Positions 1-10,501 of a stretch of DNA of 64,000 bases are shown piece by piece. Both the position numbers and the translations under genes were made by a program. Source of the DNA: Rhipidocladum racemiflorum (taxonomy: Eukaryota; Streptophyta; Magnoliopsida; Poales; Poaceae); NCBI GenBank assembly GCA_036346355.1, contig CM070577.1, positions 44,216,309 to 44,280,308 on the forward strand, in the 5' to 3' direction. The notes under the pieces were generated by a model that did not search any database, was not told the origin of the DNA, and saw only the letters and a list, made by a program, of their open reading frames with translations. Each line of letters begins with the position of its first letter. The first letter of the stretch is position 1.

Positions 1-2181
1 CAACAAGTTTCATGATCTTCGCCTTAGTAAGAACTGACTTTTCTATTATAAAAGAAGCAAATGAAGAGGAGAAAGCACTCAAACGAAGGATCAAAAGCTT
101 CAAGAACCAAGGGGAAAGCAACTCAAAAGCGCTTTTCAAATGATTGGTAGCGTGAAGCGTCCAAAGAAAACCTCTCCCCTATATTTATGCTTTTTTGCCA
201 TTGCTTCGGTTACCGAGGAAATTGAAATGGTTTTCTTGAGACGCAATAAGTGGTGTGATTAGCGCGACATCTTAAAAGTCGTAGTAGTTGAAAAGCCTTA
301 AAAGAATACACATGTTCTCTCATGCCTTAGGGGCTAATTAACAACGATTAATCTGTTTGAGGCCCATAAATAGTTACGGTTTTTTAGAAGCCAATCACAT
401 CCTCATAAATGCGGCCTATAAAATGAAGAGACACATTAAATGTCTTACAATTAAAATTACAGTTGACCATGATAAACAACTCCCCGACCTGCAATATAGG
501 TTGAGCAAAAACTTACATTATATTTCTAATCTAAGCCTTTAACAGGTCGGGAACAATCCGACCTATGAACGTTTGTATGTCAGATATAATGCCCTTTATC
601 GCACTGACCTAGACAAGATCGTGTAAAGGATAACTCTCGCCTTGGCCTGATTCATCATACAAAGTTCTAAATTGGAACCATCTGTGCTGTGAGGGTCATA
701 ACAGATGGTTTCTAGTCCGTCTGTAATGTATATTTTTATAGTCGGTTTGCGAACCTTATGTGATGTGTCTTTCGTATTGCTAATATATTATTATTAACGA
801 TCTGCAAAATGATTTGAGCTGATGAGATTTGTTTTATAGTAATGAGGGGTGGTAAATGGTAACAGACAGTCACACACTCGCAAACACACCACTATCAATT
901 CAAGTATCACAGTAGTCCATCCATCTTTATCGCGCACTGACTCACTGTGGGGGGGCGGGCCCCATCTGCCCTCTCTTTCCCTCTTCAATTGGGAATGATG
1001 GACCACCACGTGCTTCAAGATATTGAGATGTTAGTATTATTATTCAGTTGTCACAGTGGTGCTTCTAATCCATTGAGCCATGAATTAGCAGTAGCTGCGG
1101 ATGAATTGAATGGATAAATACCCCACGTGAGTGAGCTGGATGAGATACAATGCATCATTTTGAAGAGAAACTTCTCATCCATCTATGCAGTGAAGCACCC
1201 AGTCCGGAGTCCGTACTCAGGAGGATCACGACATCGCATCGCATCCCCAGCGCTCCCACCCAACACGACGGCCCGGCATGTCGGAAAGGAATCGGAGCCA
1301 ATTAACGATTCCTCCCGTCTGAAGTAGACCTAGACACTGGGCGGGATTTTTTTTTTTTTGTCAGCCATGACACAATAGGCATGGCATGATATTTGTGTGC
1401 TTTAATCAGGCCAACACGACGAGATGAATAATAGGATTGTACTGTGCCTCGCGATTGGACACGATAAACAATACGGCACGATTGCATGGACCGATATTGC
1501 ACGAAACAGGTCCGATGGCCTTGAAGTAGACATGGCATGCAGCAGGGCGCCCTATTGTGACTGCAGCATGCTGTTGCTCGCTCTGTAGCCAGTGCCGTTG
1601 CAGACTTTGTGTGCAAAGAAATGCGAGACAACAAAGATGTTCAAAGGTGTAGAATAGAGACCGGAGAGCACATGCTCACCGACACCGAGCGCGCACACTA
1701 ATCCGACACTCCACTACACCGCTCGTTGAGCATGCTCGCAATGTCGTTCACGGTAGTCTTCTCGCTTCTCTCACATATCTATCGACGCCACCACATTAGA
1801 CGTATGATGGTATGTAACGCGTGAACGATCTCAATGTTGGGGAGTAGCTAGTATGTATGCATATTGCTATTGTGTTTTTTTCTTCCCAGGGAACCCCACT
1901 TTTGGATAGAAGGTTTTTAAAAAGCTAGTAGCTTTGTATTTGTACCCAATAAATAAAATGTATTTCCTCTTTTCCTCAATATTTGTGTCCACTACCTCAG
2001 TTCTATTCGTCTCCAGCTCCTTTCCTCTCGTTACAATAATACAAATAGGCCGAACCAGAACTAGCACGGCACAAAGCTAGCACGAATTACAAAAAGATTG
2101 TGCCTGAACTTGCCGAAGATGAGCTGGATTGACATGACATGACACGACGGACATGATAAACCATCTCGGCATGATACAATT
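1..2181. other. Left flank, no recognisable gene
   Basis: No open frame here resembles a known protein. Most of the stretch is AT-rich, with a more GC-rich patch at about 1130-1330 and a poly-T run near 1348-1360. From about 1340 to 1640 and 2040 to 2180 there are scattered words of the GGCACGA, CACGACGG and CATGATA type, common near the ends of grass hAT elements, but I found no paired ends or target-site duplication. It is probably old intergenic and element-derived sequence. Confidence 0.4.
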
Positions 2182-2254
2182 TAGGTACATAGGCATGGCA
2201 TTTTCACCCATGGGTTTGGGTACCCGCAGGTACCCAACCCGGCAAGGGTGCATA

Positions 2255-4110
2255 TGTGACACCCCGGCATCTAGTATGCCCTGGATGTCAACAAATATAG
2301 CATAAGAAGCATCTAAATACCACAAATTAGGATAAATTACAGCAAGGGCGCAAATGCTAAACCGAAAAATTTCGGCAGCATCTCCTTTGTTTTTCCATGG
2401 TACGGAGCAACAACAAGAATATCTCAAGATATATCATAATGGAAAGCATCTAAAACAGCAATAACAGGTGACATAGCAGCAATTTAAGTCTAGCATAACG
2501 AATTTAACCACTCCATGAACTAAAACGAAGTAATGGATGTAAACAAGCACACAAACAAATCATAATCCTAGTCTCATCACACTAAATTTATTATCACAAC
2601 TCCAAAAAAAATAAATATTGTCTAGTTGTGCGGAAATTATGTGATGAAGTGCCGCTAAGCCCCTTTCCCGCATGTCGGTGTCATGGTACCTAAAAACATC
2701 ATAAGCATAAGCGTGAGTTCATCACTCAGCAAAGTGTATTGCAATGAATCAAAGGAACAGATTTCAATAACATCATGTGTACATCTCATAATTGACATCA
2801 TAAGTATCTCACATTCACATGGTATTCATCTCATAACATCATTATCCATGTATGCAATGCAATGCACATGTCTCCGTGAAGCACATACCGGTATTGCCGA
2901 GTGCACACCCGTCGGTGTGCACCCTCTTCCCCTTCCATCCCGTAGATGGAGGGTGCCTACTCTTACTGACTCGCTCCCATACACAACCGTGGATGGGACT
3001 ACGAGGTAGGTCTTTCGTGTTCACTACGTGTGAACACAAGGTGGCCCGTCGACGAATGGGTCGCCTCTTCCATTATGAATGCACATATGACATGAACATG
3101 TATAATCTCGCATAAACATTTAATACAATGATTTCATAACAAGTATATAAAACCATATTCATCATATCATAGGAAAACATCAATCATGGCAAGTTAGCTT
3201 ATCATGTAATCATATTGCACCAAAGCAAGTCTAGCAATCATACAACCCGAACCCATTCCAATACACCTGCCTTCAACCGTGGGCGACGGATTGGCGAGAG
3301 GTTGAAAGCACTCCCGGGGTCATACCACCTGCACATAGGTACCACACACTCAAAACGTGCTCACAAAATAGTACAAAAATGATCCCCTAACCCAACTCCG
3401 CAAACTACCCCTAAAACCCGAAAACAGATAATCTGTCCCGACGGGACAGCGGGCTTCCAACTAGCATAACTTGAGTTCTAAAACTCCAAATTAAGTAAAC
3501 GAGTATATTTTCTTGTATCTTAGGAAATTTCCTAGCTTTCTCTAAGTATTGGGAAAAACTGATTCGGCCTCTAAAATTGACTAATCTACAGATCAACACG
3601 ATCTGTCCCAATCACGTCACAGTTTTGAACACGTTCGGTAAAACAGCTATAACTTTCAAACGGCTGATCAGAATTTCACGTTCTTCGTGTCCACTGAAAT
3701 GTATTGAAATTACCTACAACTTTCTCAACAGGAGGATTACCAAATTCCGAATCTAAAATTGCAAAAACTGAAACCCTAGGTCGGACATCCAATCTGCCCG
3801 AAACAGAACACCATGACAACTCTAGATTTCATCAATTCTAACTAGTTGCAGCACAACCTTTTGATCTAATAGCACAAAAACCTCCTCTAGCACAGCACCT
3901 AATCCACCCCAAAGACGTCCCATCACCATAACTTAGCCCGATGAACGACGAACCGACGAAAACTCCTCCCGATCGCCCGATCTTCCTCCACGCGCCAATC
4001 CCGCCGGATCCTCTCGTCGTGGAGCTCCCTAGGGCCGGATCCTCTCGTTGTGGAAGAGCGTGGTAGCAAGGGGTGGGGGTGGAGCTCGCCTAGGGCCGGC
4101 TAATGGCCTA
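2255..4110 (-). mobile_element. Family X gypsy LTR, truncated copy 1
   Basis: It begins TGTGACACCCCGGCATCTAG, the same left boundary as the X LTRs at 39372, 51505 and 63038, and shares with them the block around 2865-2960 (CCGGTATTG, CCGTCGGTGTGCACC, TAGATGGAGGGTGCC) and the sequence around 3280-3335. The functional orientation is minus, because the X LTR at 39372 is followed on its right by a polypurine tract read on the minus strand. The right end expected for X (GGTGTCACA) is missing; the match fades near 4110 where CACTA-like sequence starts. This copy and the one at 63038 share a hairpin-forming word GTGTTCAC..GTGAACAC (3018-3038), so they form a subfamily. Confidence 0.75.
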
Positions 4111-4297
4111 CTTCTTCACATTACCATATTATGAAAAACCTACTAAAGGCACGAAAATAGAAGGTAAAACATGATATGTAGAACACAAAATATTATATTC
4201 ATTACATTATATTAATTACAATAGTTAATAACATAACAATATATTAATTACTATATATATATATAAAATATACGTGTGTGGGTGGTGGGTGGCGTGA

Positions 4298-4585
4298 TCA
4301 CGGATACCACCACTCATCGTCGCTGCCGGGGGGACTGTCGTCGTCGCGCGGGGGGCTATAGTCATCGTCGTCGATGATATCTTCGTCGTCATCCTCCTCC
4401 TCCGATGAGCTTCCCCAACGGATCTTGCCCTCCTCCTCCTCCTCCTCCTCCTCATCATCATCATCATCATCATCATCATCTTCTTCTTCCTCTTCCTCTT
4501 CCTCCTTTGGGGGCGGTGATGGAGCGCCAGAGAGAGAAGGAGGAGAAGGAATTGTCATTTTAATTGGGCTAACTATATGTCTCAA
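4298..4585 (-). pseudogene. Acidic low-complexity ORF inside the CACTA remnant
   Basis: The minus-strand frame gives up to 95 residues: a Pro/Ser-rich start, runs of Glu and Asp coded by the trinucleotide repeat at 4428-4505, then a Ser/Asp-rich tail ending in WWYP. It could be a terminal exon of a CACTA-encoded protein, since it lies about 470 bp inside a CACTA terminus, but no conserved transposase domain is present and the acidic run may simply be a translated microsatellite. No splice partners were identified. Its function is unknown. Confidence 0.25.
4428..4505. repeat. Compound trinucleotide microsatellite (TCC/TCA/TTC)
   Basis: About nine TCC units are followed by about nine TCA units, then TTC and CTT-CCT units. 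The tract is length-variable by nature and would be a usable polymorphic marker. It also produces the Glu/Asp run in the overlapping minus-strand frame. Confidence 0.9.
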
Positions 4586-5361
4586 CCGTCTCTCGTCTCC
4601 CTCACGCTAGCTGATGGTTTTATAGGTGGCCAAGATCGGAAGACAAAGTGATGAAGTAGTTCAATTCTGATGAACACGAAGAGTTTCCTCGAAAAGGAGC
4701 ACGGGGTGGGATCGAGAGGGCGCACGCGGGATACGAAGAGTCGACTGTATTAATACCGGTTTAAAACACCAACCGGTGCTGATGTGGGATCATCAGTACC
4801 GGTTGGTTAAACCAACCTGTACTAAGCAGCCTGCTGGGTCGAGGGCGGCTTAGTACTAGGTGTTGTAACGAACTGTACTGATGTTAGACCATCAGTACCG
4901 GTTGCTATGTTAAACCGGTACTGAGGTGCCCCCCGGACGAGTAGACCGTTGAACCGGGACTGATGTAATTGTCAGTCCTGGTTACATCAGTCCCGGTTCA
5001 TGCATAACCGGTATTGATGGATCGGTATGGAAGGCCAGATCTGTAGTAGTGAGATTGTGATTCCTTTTGGTACTACCTATTTTGCTATCTGTGCCTGTAA
5101 TGGTTCAAGTTTGTGTACCCATTTGGCTTGAGTACCCATCGGGTCACATAATGCACTGAGTTCTGGAGATCAGAGTTCGGGTTTAGATACCCATTGAGTT
5201 CGGGTGTGGGCACACATCCATGCCCGAGAAGTCATGTGGGTCCGGGTGGGCAGCACGATTTTGGGTTTTGAGTTTGGGTGGATGGCAGTCATACCTGGAG
5301 GTACCGGCCCGATTGCCAGCCCTATAGGTACACGTTCGACTAGCTTGTGCTTGGTGATGCC

Positions 5362-6350
5362 TAGGGGTGGGCAATTTTAAACCGAAATTGAAAAACTGAA
5401 CCAAACATAATTAACCCAAAAAAATCGGTTTTTACAGTTTTTGGTTTTCTATTCAGTTTTTATTTTGAGGTTCGGTTTTGTAATACTAGAAACCAACTAA
5501 CCGAATCATCCCTCCTCTACGGCTCTCCCTCCCATCAAAATTCCCCATCCGGAGTTGGGTACTCGAGCCATTCCTAGTGCGGACGGCGTTGCGCTGCTCC
5601 TCCCTCCCTCGCCCTCTCGGCTGGCCGGCTGCCTCTTCTCTCCGCACGCAGCTGGCCAATCGACTCCGCGCCGCTCCAGCTTCTAGGCTCCCTCCTTTGC
5701 ATTTGCTGGCCATCGTCTCCCTCCCTCGTGGCCTCACCTCTCGCGCCACCACGCAGCTCCCTTCCTCAGCACCGGTCTCCAGAAGCTTCCGTGGGGCAGC
5801 ACGGAGGAGATCTCTGCGGTGGAGGCCATGGCGGGCCTGTGCTGAGGGTGGAGCAGAGTGGTGGCCCCACTAGTTGCGCATGTGGGCTGATGCAAATCGG
5901 GAAGGCCCGCGGCGCCCATCGACATCAGTCGCGGGGGCGCTTGCGCTTCCTTCCCCGATGTCGACGATGATGGTGTCCATGTTCGCCACCTTAATCCATG
6001 GCCTCCTTCTACATCGTCGGCCGATGAGAGCTGAGGTGGAGCGGAGCACGGGCGGGGAGTGGACGGCGAGCACGAGGCAACGCACGGGCGACGATGGCAG
6101 TACGGATGGGTAGTGGATGGCAAGCACGAGCGGCGAGCACGGGTGACAAGCAAAGGCAACGCACAGGGAGTCGGCTAATCGAGAGATCTGCTGCTTGGTT
6201 TCGGTGAATCGGAATACCGAAATAATTGAACCGAACAAATTCAGTTTTTGAAATTGTTTGATCCGATTAAGTTAACACTAGTTAAAAATAAAAAAAATAA
6301 ACAAAAAAAATCAAATTAACCGAATGCTGCTCCTACCGACGCCCACCTCC
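5362..6350. mobile_element. hAT-like element with GC-rich interior
   Basis: The left end reads TAGGGGTGGGCAA, a common hAT terminus in grasses, followed by AT-rich sequence with AAACCGAA/AACTGAACC words (5375-5500). The right side mirrors this with ACCGAA, AACCGAACAAATTC and TTAACCGAATG (6213-6330), then CGCCCACCTCCG, an imperfect inverted copy of the left terminus. Between them, about 5510-6175 is GC-rich and lacks these motifs, unlike the ends. I did not find a clean 8-bp TSD, so the right boundary is approximate. The open frames in the interior are low-complexity and do not resemble a known protein. Confidence 0.5.
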
Positions 6351-7066
6351 GTCGGAAGCTCTAAACCCACTTGGCGGCCGCGTGCTAAAATTTCCCAGCG
6401 ATGACGCGGACGCGCACCGCGCACCCACATTCCCCCGCCCCGCCCGCATCAACCAGCTGACGTCAGAACGCCCACGTCACCCCCATGTCGTAGCCCCTCT
6501 CTCCTGTCCTTCCGCGATGCTTCCCTCGCCTCGCCTGCACGGACACAGTGCTCATGCCCACCTCACCAAGCAATCTAGTAGAAAATTTTAAGTTGCCATC
6601 GCGGAGAAAGCTAAGGCCCCAATTTCATGGTGGACGTGTTCCACGACGCTCCTTTGAATACTCCGGTGGTGGGCTCGAGCCCTCCGTTCCTGCAGCCCTA
6701 GATTGCCGCAGTGAGCCGCGCCCACGAAGCTCGCGCTGCAGGAGATCGAGCTCGTGCGTTCACACCTGCAAGGGCCTCGAGGACGTAGCCCATCGAGGTC
6801 TGTGAGCCTTGAGTTTGGGATCTCCGCATTGGGCCCACCTGTCATTGGACCAATCCGCGCACCACCCCACGTAAAACCGAGTTTAAGGAAGTTAACACAG
6901 CGTTGCGATATGCCAATCGGCCCTTCACAGCGCCCCACGCTCTCCTACGCCTCGTCCACAAAGATCTCGTACACCCACGGCTAGCAAAGACGCGTCGACC
7001 CCACCAGTCAGTGTAGCTGACTGTACGATCATTAGTGGACGGTGCGTACGTACGGCTGCCTCCCGC

Positions 7067-7072
7067 GGTCAA
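7067..7072 (-). promoter_or_regulatory. W-box core (TTGACC)
   Basis: GGTCAA on the plus strand is TTGACC on the minus strand, the full W-box core TTGAC[C/T] bound by WRKY factors. It lies 233 bp before the start codon. CTGACT words nearby (7005-7022) lack the first T of the core. WRKY promoters are often self- or cross-regulated through W-boxes; here that is inference. Confidence 0.45.
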
Positions 7073-7125
7073 GTAAACGCCAACGCATCTGGCCTCCTTC
7101 GCTTCCGCCTGCCCCGCCCAGCACG

Positions 7126-7135
7126 CTACAAAAGG
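7126..7135 (+). promoter_or_regulatory. TATA-like element (CTACAAAAGG)
   Basis: TACAAAA differs from TATAAAA by one base and lies 170-180 bp upstream of the start codon, a plausible distance given a leader of about 140 bp. No better TATA word occurs in 6990-7300. Confidence 0.35.
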
Positions 7136-7304
7136 TCCCCATCCGCCCACCAATCCGTTCCAGGTGCCGCTCATCTCTCCCTCCATCGCCTTGTGCAGTT
7201 GTGTTTGCTGCAAGCTTTCCTATTCTTGCTGCTACATCACTGGCCGATAGTTTTGTTGTGTGAGTGAGCTACAAAAGGAGTGTAAGTGTGCTTGGTTTGC
7301 TGCT

Positions 7305-8478
7305 ATGTCTATGGAACCGCCGTACGTGCAGGTGATGGACGACCTGCTCAAGGGGCAGGATTTCGCGACGCAGCTTCACGGGCTCCTGCGGGAATCGCCC
7401 AAGGCCGGAATCCTCACGGACCAGATCCTCCGCAGTTTCTCCCGGGCCATACGCGCCGTCGACGCTGCCAAGGCCGCGGCCGCCGCCGGCGAGGGGTCGG
7501 AGGTCCAGAGCGAGGTCAACTGCGGCGGCGGGAAGAGGAAGGCAGCCGCCGGAGGAGGGGACCGCAGGGGTGCCTGCCGCAGAAGGTGAGGGGGCCGGCT
7601 CCCGAGTCTCACGAGTACTTGGTTTAATCATTTTTAATTTCTTAGTTAATGGATTAATTATTTGGATCATTCGTTAGTAATGTACCAACTAATATGTGTA
7701 AAATTCGTGGTGCGTATGGCGTTGCAGGACCCTTCAGTCGGCCGGTGTCACGACGACCATGAAGAGCCTGGACGACGGGCAGGCGTGGCGCAAGTACGGG
7801 CAGAAGGAGATACAGAACTCCAAGCACCCGAAGTACGTTTCTGCCCTTAAATTCTAAACTGCTCCAAACTCCAAATGTGTAATGACCCTCACGATGGGTC
7901 ACTGACAAGCAAATGAGTAACGCCGTGTTTTGTGCAGAGCCTACTTCCGGTGCACGCACAAGTTCGACCAGCAGTGCGCGGCGCAGCGGCAGGTGCAGCG
8001 CTGCGACGAGGACCCGGACAGCTTCAGGGTCACCTACATCGGCGTGCACACCTGCCGGGACCCCGCCGCCGTCGCGCCACACGTCATCCACCAGACAAGT
8101 GCAGACGGTCTCCACGCTGGCTCCCGCCTCATCAGCTTCACGCCCAACGCCAGCACCGCCGCAGCCGCCGCCACGCCTGCCACCACGACCAGCACGACGA
8201 CCACGACAACAACCGCCAACACCAACCAGGCCGAGAAGGACGCCGAGCTGGGGTCGGTCCTGCAGAACCTGATGCAGGAGGGAGGCGACCAGGAGGAGGT
8301 ACTGAGCAGCCTCACCCCCGGGAGCTCGGCCGCGCGCGACACCGCGGCGGTGGCGACGGCGGCTGGGCCGGACCAGGGCGACGTGACGTCCACCCTACAC
8401 TCCTACAGTGATGGCCTTGACATGGAAGCCTTCTTCGCGGGTGATGATGTGTTCGGCCTTGACGTGTTTAGTTTCTAA
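7305..8478 (+). CDS. WRKY45: Group III WRKY transcription factor, WRKY45-like
   Basis: Three exons fit: 7305-7585, 7728-7832 and 7938-8478, with GT-AG introns (donors GTGAGG and GTACGT, acceptors TTGCAG and TGTGCAG) that keep frame and give 308 residues. Residues 77-94 are basic (KRK, then RRGACRRR), a likely nuclear signal. WRKYGQKE starts at residue 114; the zinc ligands C134-x7-C142-x23-H166-x-C168 are the group III C2HC pattern. The N-terminus (YVQVMDDLLKGQ), GEGSEVQSEV, RLISF, DQEEVLSSLTPGSSAAR and PDQGDVTS match rice WRKY45 as I remember it, so orthology is likely. Rice WRKY45 is a nuclear activator of salicylic-acid/benzothiadiazole-induced disease resistance. An intron after the Lys of HPK is the usual WRKY-domain intron. 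The start is the first ATG in frame; a second lies two codons later. No lesions are seen. Confidence 0.93.
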
Positions 8479-9335
8479 ATATCACTGACGAGTTGATCAT
8501 TGATCGACCGAGCTGTGGATTGGAAGGTGATCGAAGGATCGATCGATTCGTCGCGTGTATGGAAATAATGTCTGCGCGGATCTTTCTTCTTCTGGAGCTG
8601 CGACCAGTGCGTAGTTTATTTTGTACATTCTCGATGCGTAATCTTGGCTAGAACCTGCAGGTTTGCTACTGCTAGCTACACGCTTATGTAGATTATGTAA
8701 GCCTTAGTTATGAGCTTTTTGTCTCTTTCAAGTAACTGAGAGCAGAGGATTTCACTTCAGAACATTCTGTAGTCCGTACTACTCCAGCGCCAGCAGTCCG
8801 GCTATGCCGCTGGTGCAAAATTTAGCTCCATGTGTCTAAACTTTTGCTCAAGATTATGTTCAATTCTGGCAAAATTCTCTCAACTATTTTCGCACTACCA
8901 ACAATATCCATGCTGTTTGTTCTCTCAGTAGAACCAAGCGCACTGGACAAAAGTACAAAAAACGTTAGGCCGGACTGTTGTCAATCGCACGTACCTGTCA
9001 GTATCCGGATTAACTGACCTGCACAATGGGTTCAGACGAAGTAGGCCACTGCCAGTGAACTACCTACAACCTCATTCCGAAAGTGCTGGGGAGCATTAGA
9101 TATTTCCTATGCCACGGGGAGCGAAAGACAAAGTCGCACAGGGACAAGTATATGCATACATATACCGTGATGACAGTCTGACACAGATCACAAGGATCTT
9201 TTCATAGCTATCTGCTGAAGTACAATATCTGATCTTTACAAAAGGTAGAGGTAATAGTGCTCAAGGGGAAGAACAAAATCACCTGCGATTGCTATTGCAA
9301 ATGGAGATTACCAATCTGCGTACATTGGTCCCCCG
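8479..9335. other. 3' UTR of the WRKY gene and intergenic sequence
   Basis: The sequence just after the stop codon is AT-rich with T-rich stretches (for example about 8615-8630) and should contain the 3' UTR and polyadenylation region; no AATAAA hexamer stands out, so the end is not fixed. From about 8760 to 9335 no gene or element end is recognised. The copia 5' LTR starts at 9336. Confidence 0.4.
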
Positions 9336-9729
9336 TGTTAGGCAGGAGATAGATTTCCTTTGTTAGGACTATATTTTTGGCATGTAACTGATTCGGTTAC
9401 CAACCGAATCACCTCCTGCACTTTATATGTTGATGGCTTCTAATACAATCGCTAAGGCCATGTTTGGATGGACTAAAACTAATTGTTAGCTGGCTAATGG
9501 CTAGAGCTAATTGTTAGCTAGCTAATAATTAGTCCATCTAAAATTAGTCCAGAGCTGTTTGGATACATGACTAATGGTTGGACTAATTTCTTAGAAAAGT
9601 CATTTCTGCCCCTCATAATGGGTGAGAAAATGAGGATAAGTGTCACATGGAGGGTATTTCGCGCTTTTTCCAAATATGGTTACATACTATTAGCCCAAAT
9701 TAGCTCCTCCCCACCAACTAATGGACTAA

Positions 9730-10096
9730 GGCCATGTTTGGATGGACTAAAACTAATTGTTAGCTGGCTAATGGCTAGAGCTAATTGTTAGCCAGCTAAT
9801 AATTAGTCCATCTAAAATTAGTCCAGGGCTGTTTGGATACATGACTAATGGTTGGACTAATTTCTTAGAAAAGTCATGTCTGCCCCTCATAATGGGTGAG
9901 GAAATGAGGATAAGGCCAGCGCAAGGGTATTTCAGGCTTTTCCCAGCTTGTTACATGCTATTAGCCCAAATTAGCTCCTCCCCACTAACTAATGGACTAA
10001 TTGTTAGCTAAGGGGTTGGCTAAAAATTAGCCCACCTATTAGTCTTCCTGTTTGGATAGACTAGGACTAATTTTTAGCCAGCTAATTTTTAGCCTA
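9730..10096. mobile_element. Tourist MITE B, nested, 3' end lost
   Basis: A second GGCCATGTTTGGATGG start at 9730 is preceded by TAA (9727-9729). The body repeats copy A almost word for word for 367 bp and then stops in AGCCAGCTAATTTTTAGCC without reaching the terminal inverted repeat. Copy C starts immediately after. Confidence 0.75.
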
Positions 10097-10501
10097 GGCC
10101 ATGTTTGGATCGGCTAAAACTAATTGTTAGCTGACTAATGGCTAGAGCTAATTGTTAGCCAGCTAATAATTAGTCCATCTAAAATTAGCCTAAGGCTGTT
10201 TGGATACATGGCTAATGGTTGGGCTAATTTCTAAGAAAAGTCATGTTTGCCCCTCATAACGGCAATTTGGGGAGTGGGCCTTGGTGAGGAAGTGAGGATA
10301 AGGCCAGCGCGAGGGTATTTTAGACTTTTTTCAGTGTGTTACCTACTATTAGCCCAAATTAGCTCACCTCCACCAGCTAATGGACTAATTGTTAGTTGAG
10401 GGGTTGGCTAAAAATTAGCCCACCTATTAGTCTTCCTGTTTGGATAGACTAGGACTAATTTTTAGTCAGCTAACAATTAGTCCAAGGATCCAAACATGGC
10501 C
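10097..10501. mobile_element. Tourist MITE C, nested
   Basis: It begins GGCCATGTTTGGATCGG and ends GGATCCAAACATGGCC, 405 bp, flanked by CTA on both sides (10094-10096 and 10502-10504). This is a complete family member, with an internal segment (GGCAATTTGGGGAGTGGGCC, about 10261-10280) absent from A and B, so it is a distinct lineage rather than a tandem copy. Confidence 0.8.

Larger units (their letters stand above)
4113..5051. mobile_element. CACTA (En/Spm-type) transposon, one end
   Basis: The right boundary reads GATCTGTAGTAGTG, which on the minus strand is CACTACTACAGATC, the canonical terminus of CACTA elements. Inside it, from about 4750 to 5030, the words ACCGGTT, TACCGGT and their complements recur in both orientations, as expected of the subterminal repeats that bind the TnpA-type protein. 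I find no matching CACTA terminus on the left, so the other end is lost or lies beyond the X fragment. An acidic open frame and a trinucleotide repeat lie inside. Confidence 0.6.
2190..5324. mobile_element. hAT-type element, split by later insertions
   Basis: The left end begins TAGGCATGGCA and the right end finishes TTGCCAGCCCTA, which are imperfect inverted ends. Both are directly flanked by the same 8-bp sequence TAGGTACA (2182-2189 and 5325-5332), the TSD length of hAT transposons. Subterminal GGGTACCC-type words lie inside both ends (about 2209-2245 and 5113-5312). A gypsy LTR fragment (from 2255) and a CACTA end (to 5051) sit inside, so the original element was probably only 2190-2254 plus about 5052-5324, roughly 340 bp, a non-autonomous MITE size. 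No hAT transposase coding is visible. Confidence 0.75.
6351..7304 (+). promoter_or_regulatory. Upstream region and 5' leader of the WRKY gene
   Basis: This is about 950 bp of GC-rich, element-free sequence between the hAT-like element and the WRKY start codon. It carries a minus-strand W-box core and a TATA-like word (listed separately) and a C/T-rich leader (about 7140-7200) typical of grass 5' UTRs. The open frames crossing it are compositional and not supported as genes. The transcription start cannot be fixed from sequence alone. Confidence 0.5.

Noticed and set aside
357..542. Open frame on the plus strand near a CTATAAAAT word
   Set aside because: It has no similarity to a known protein, is short, and lies in AT-rich sequence; the TATA word alone does not support a gene.
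1340..1660. hAT-like element with GGCACGA words
   Set aside because: Only loose motif similarity; no inverted ends or TSD were found.
5577..6238. Several long overlapping frames in the GC-rich block
   Set aside because: Frames open on both strands with Arg/Pro/Ala-rich translations are expected from GC-rich composition, and none has a domain.
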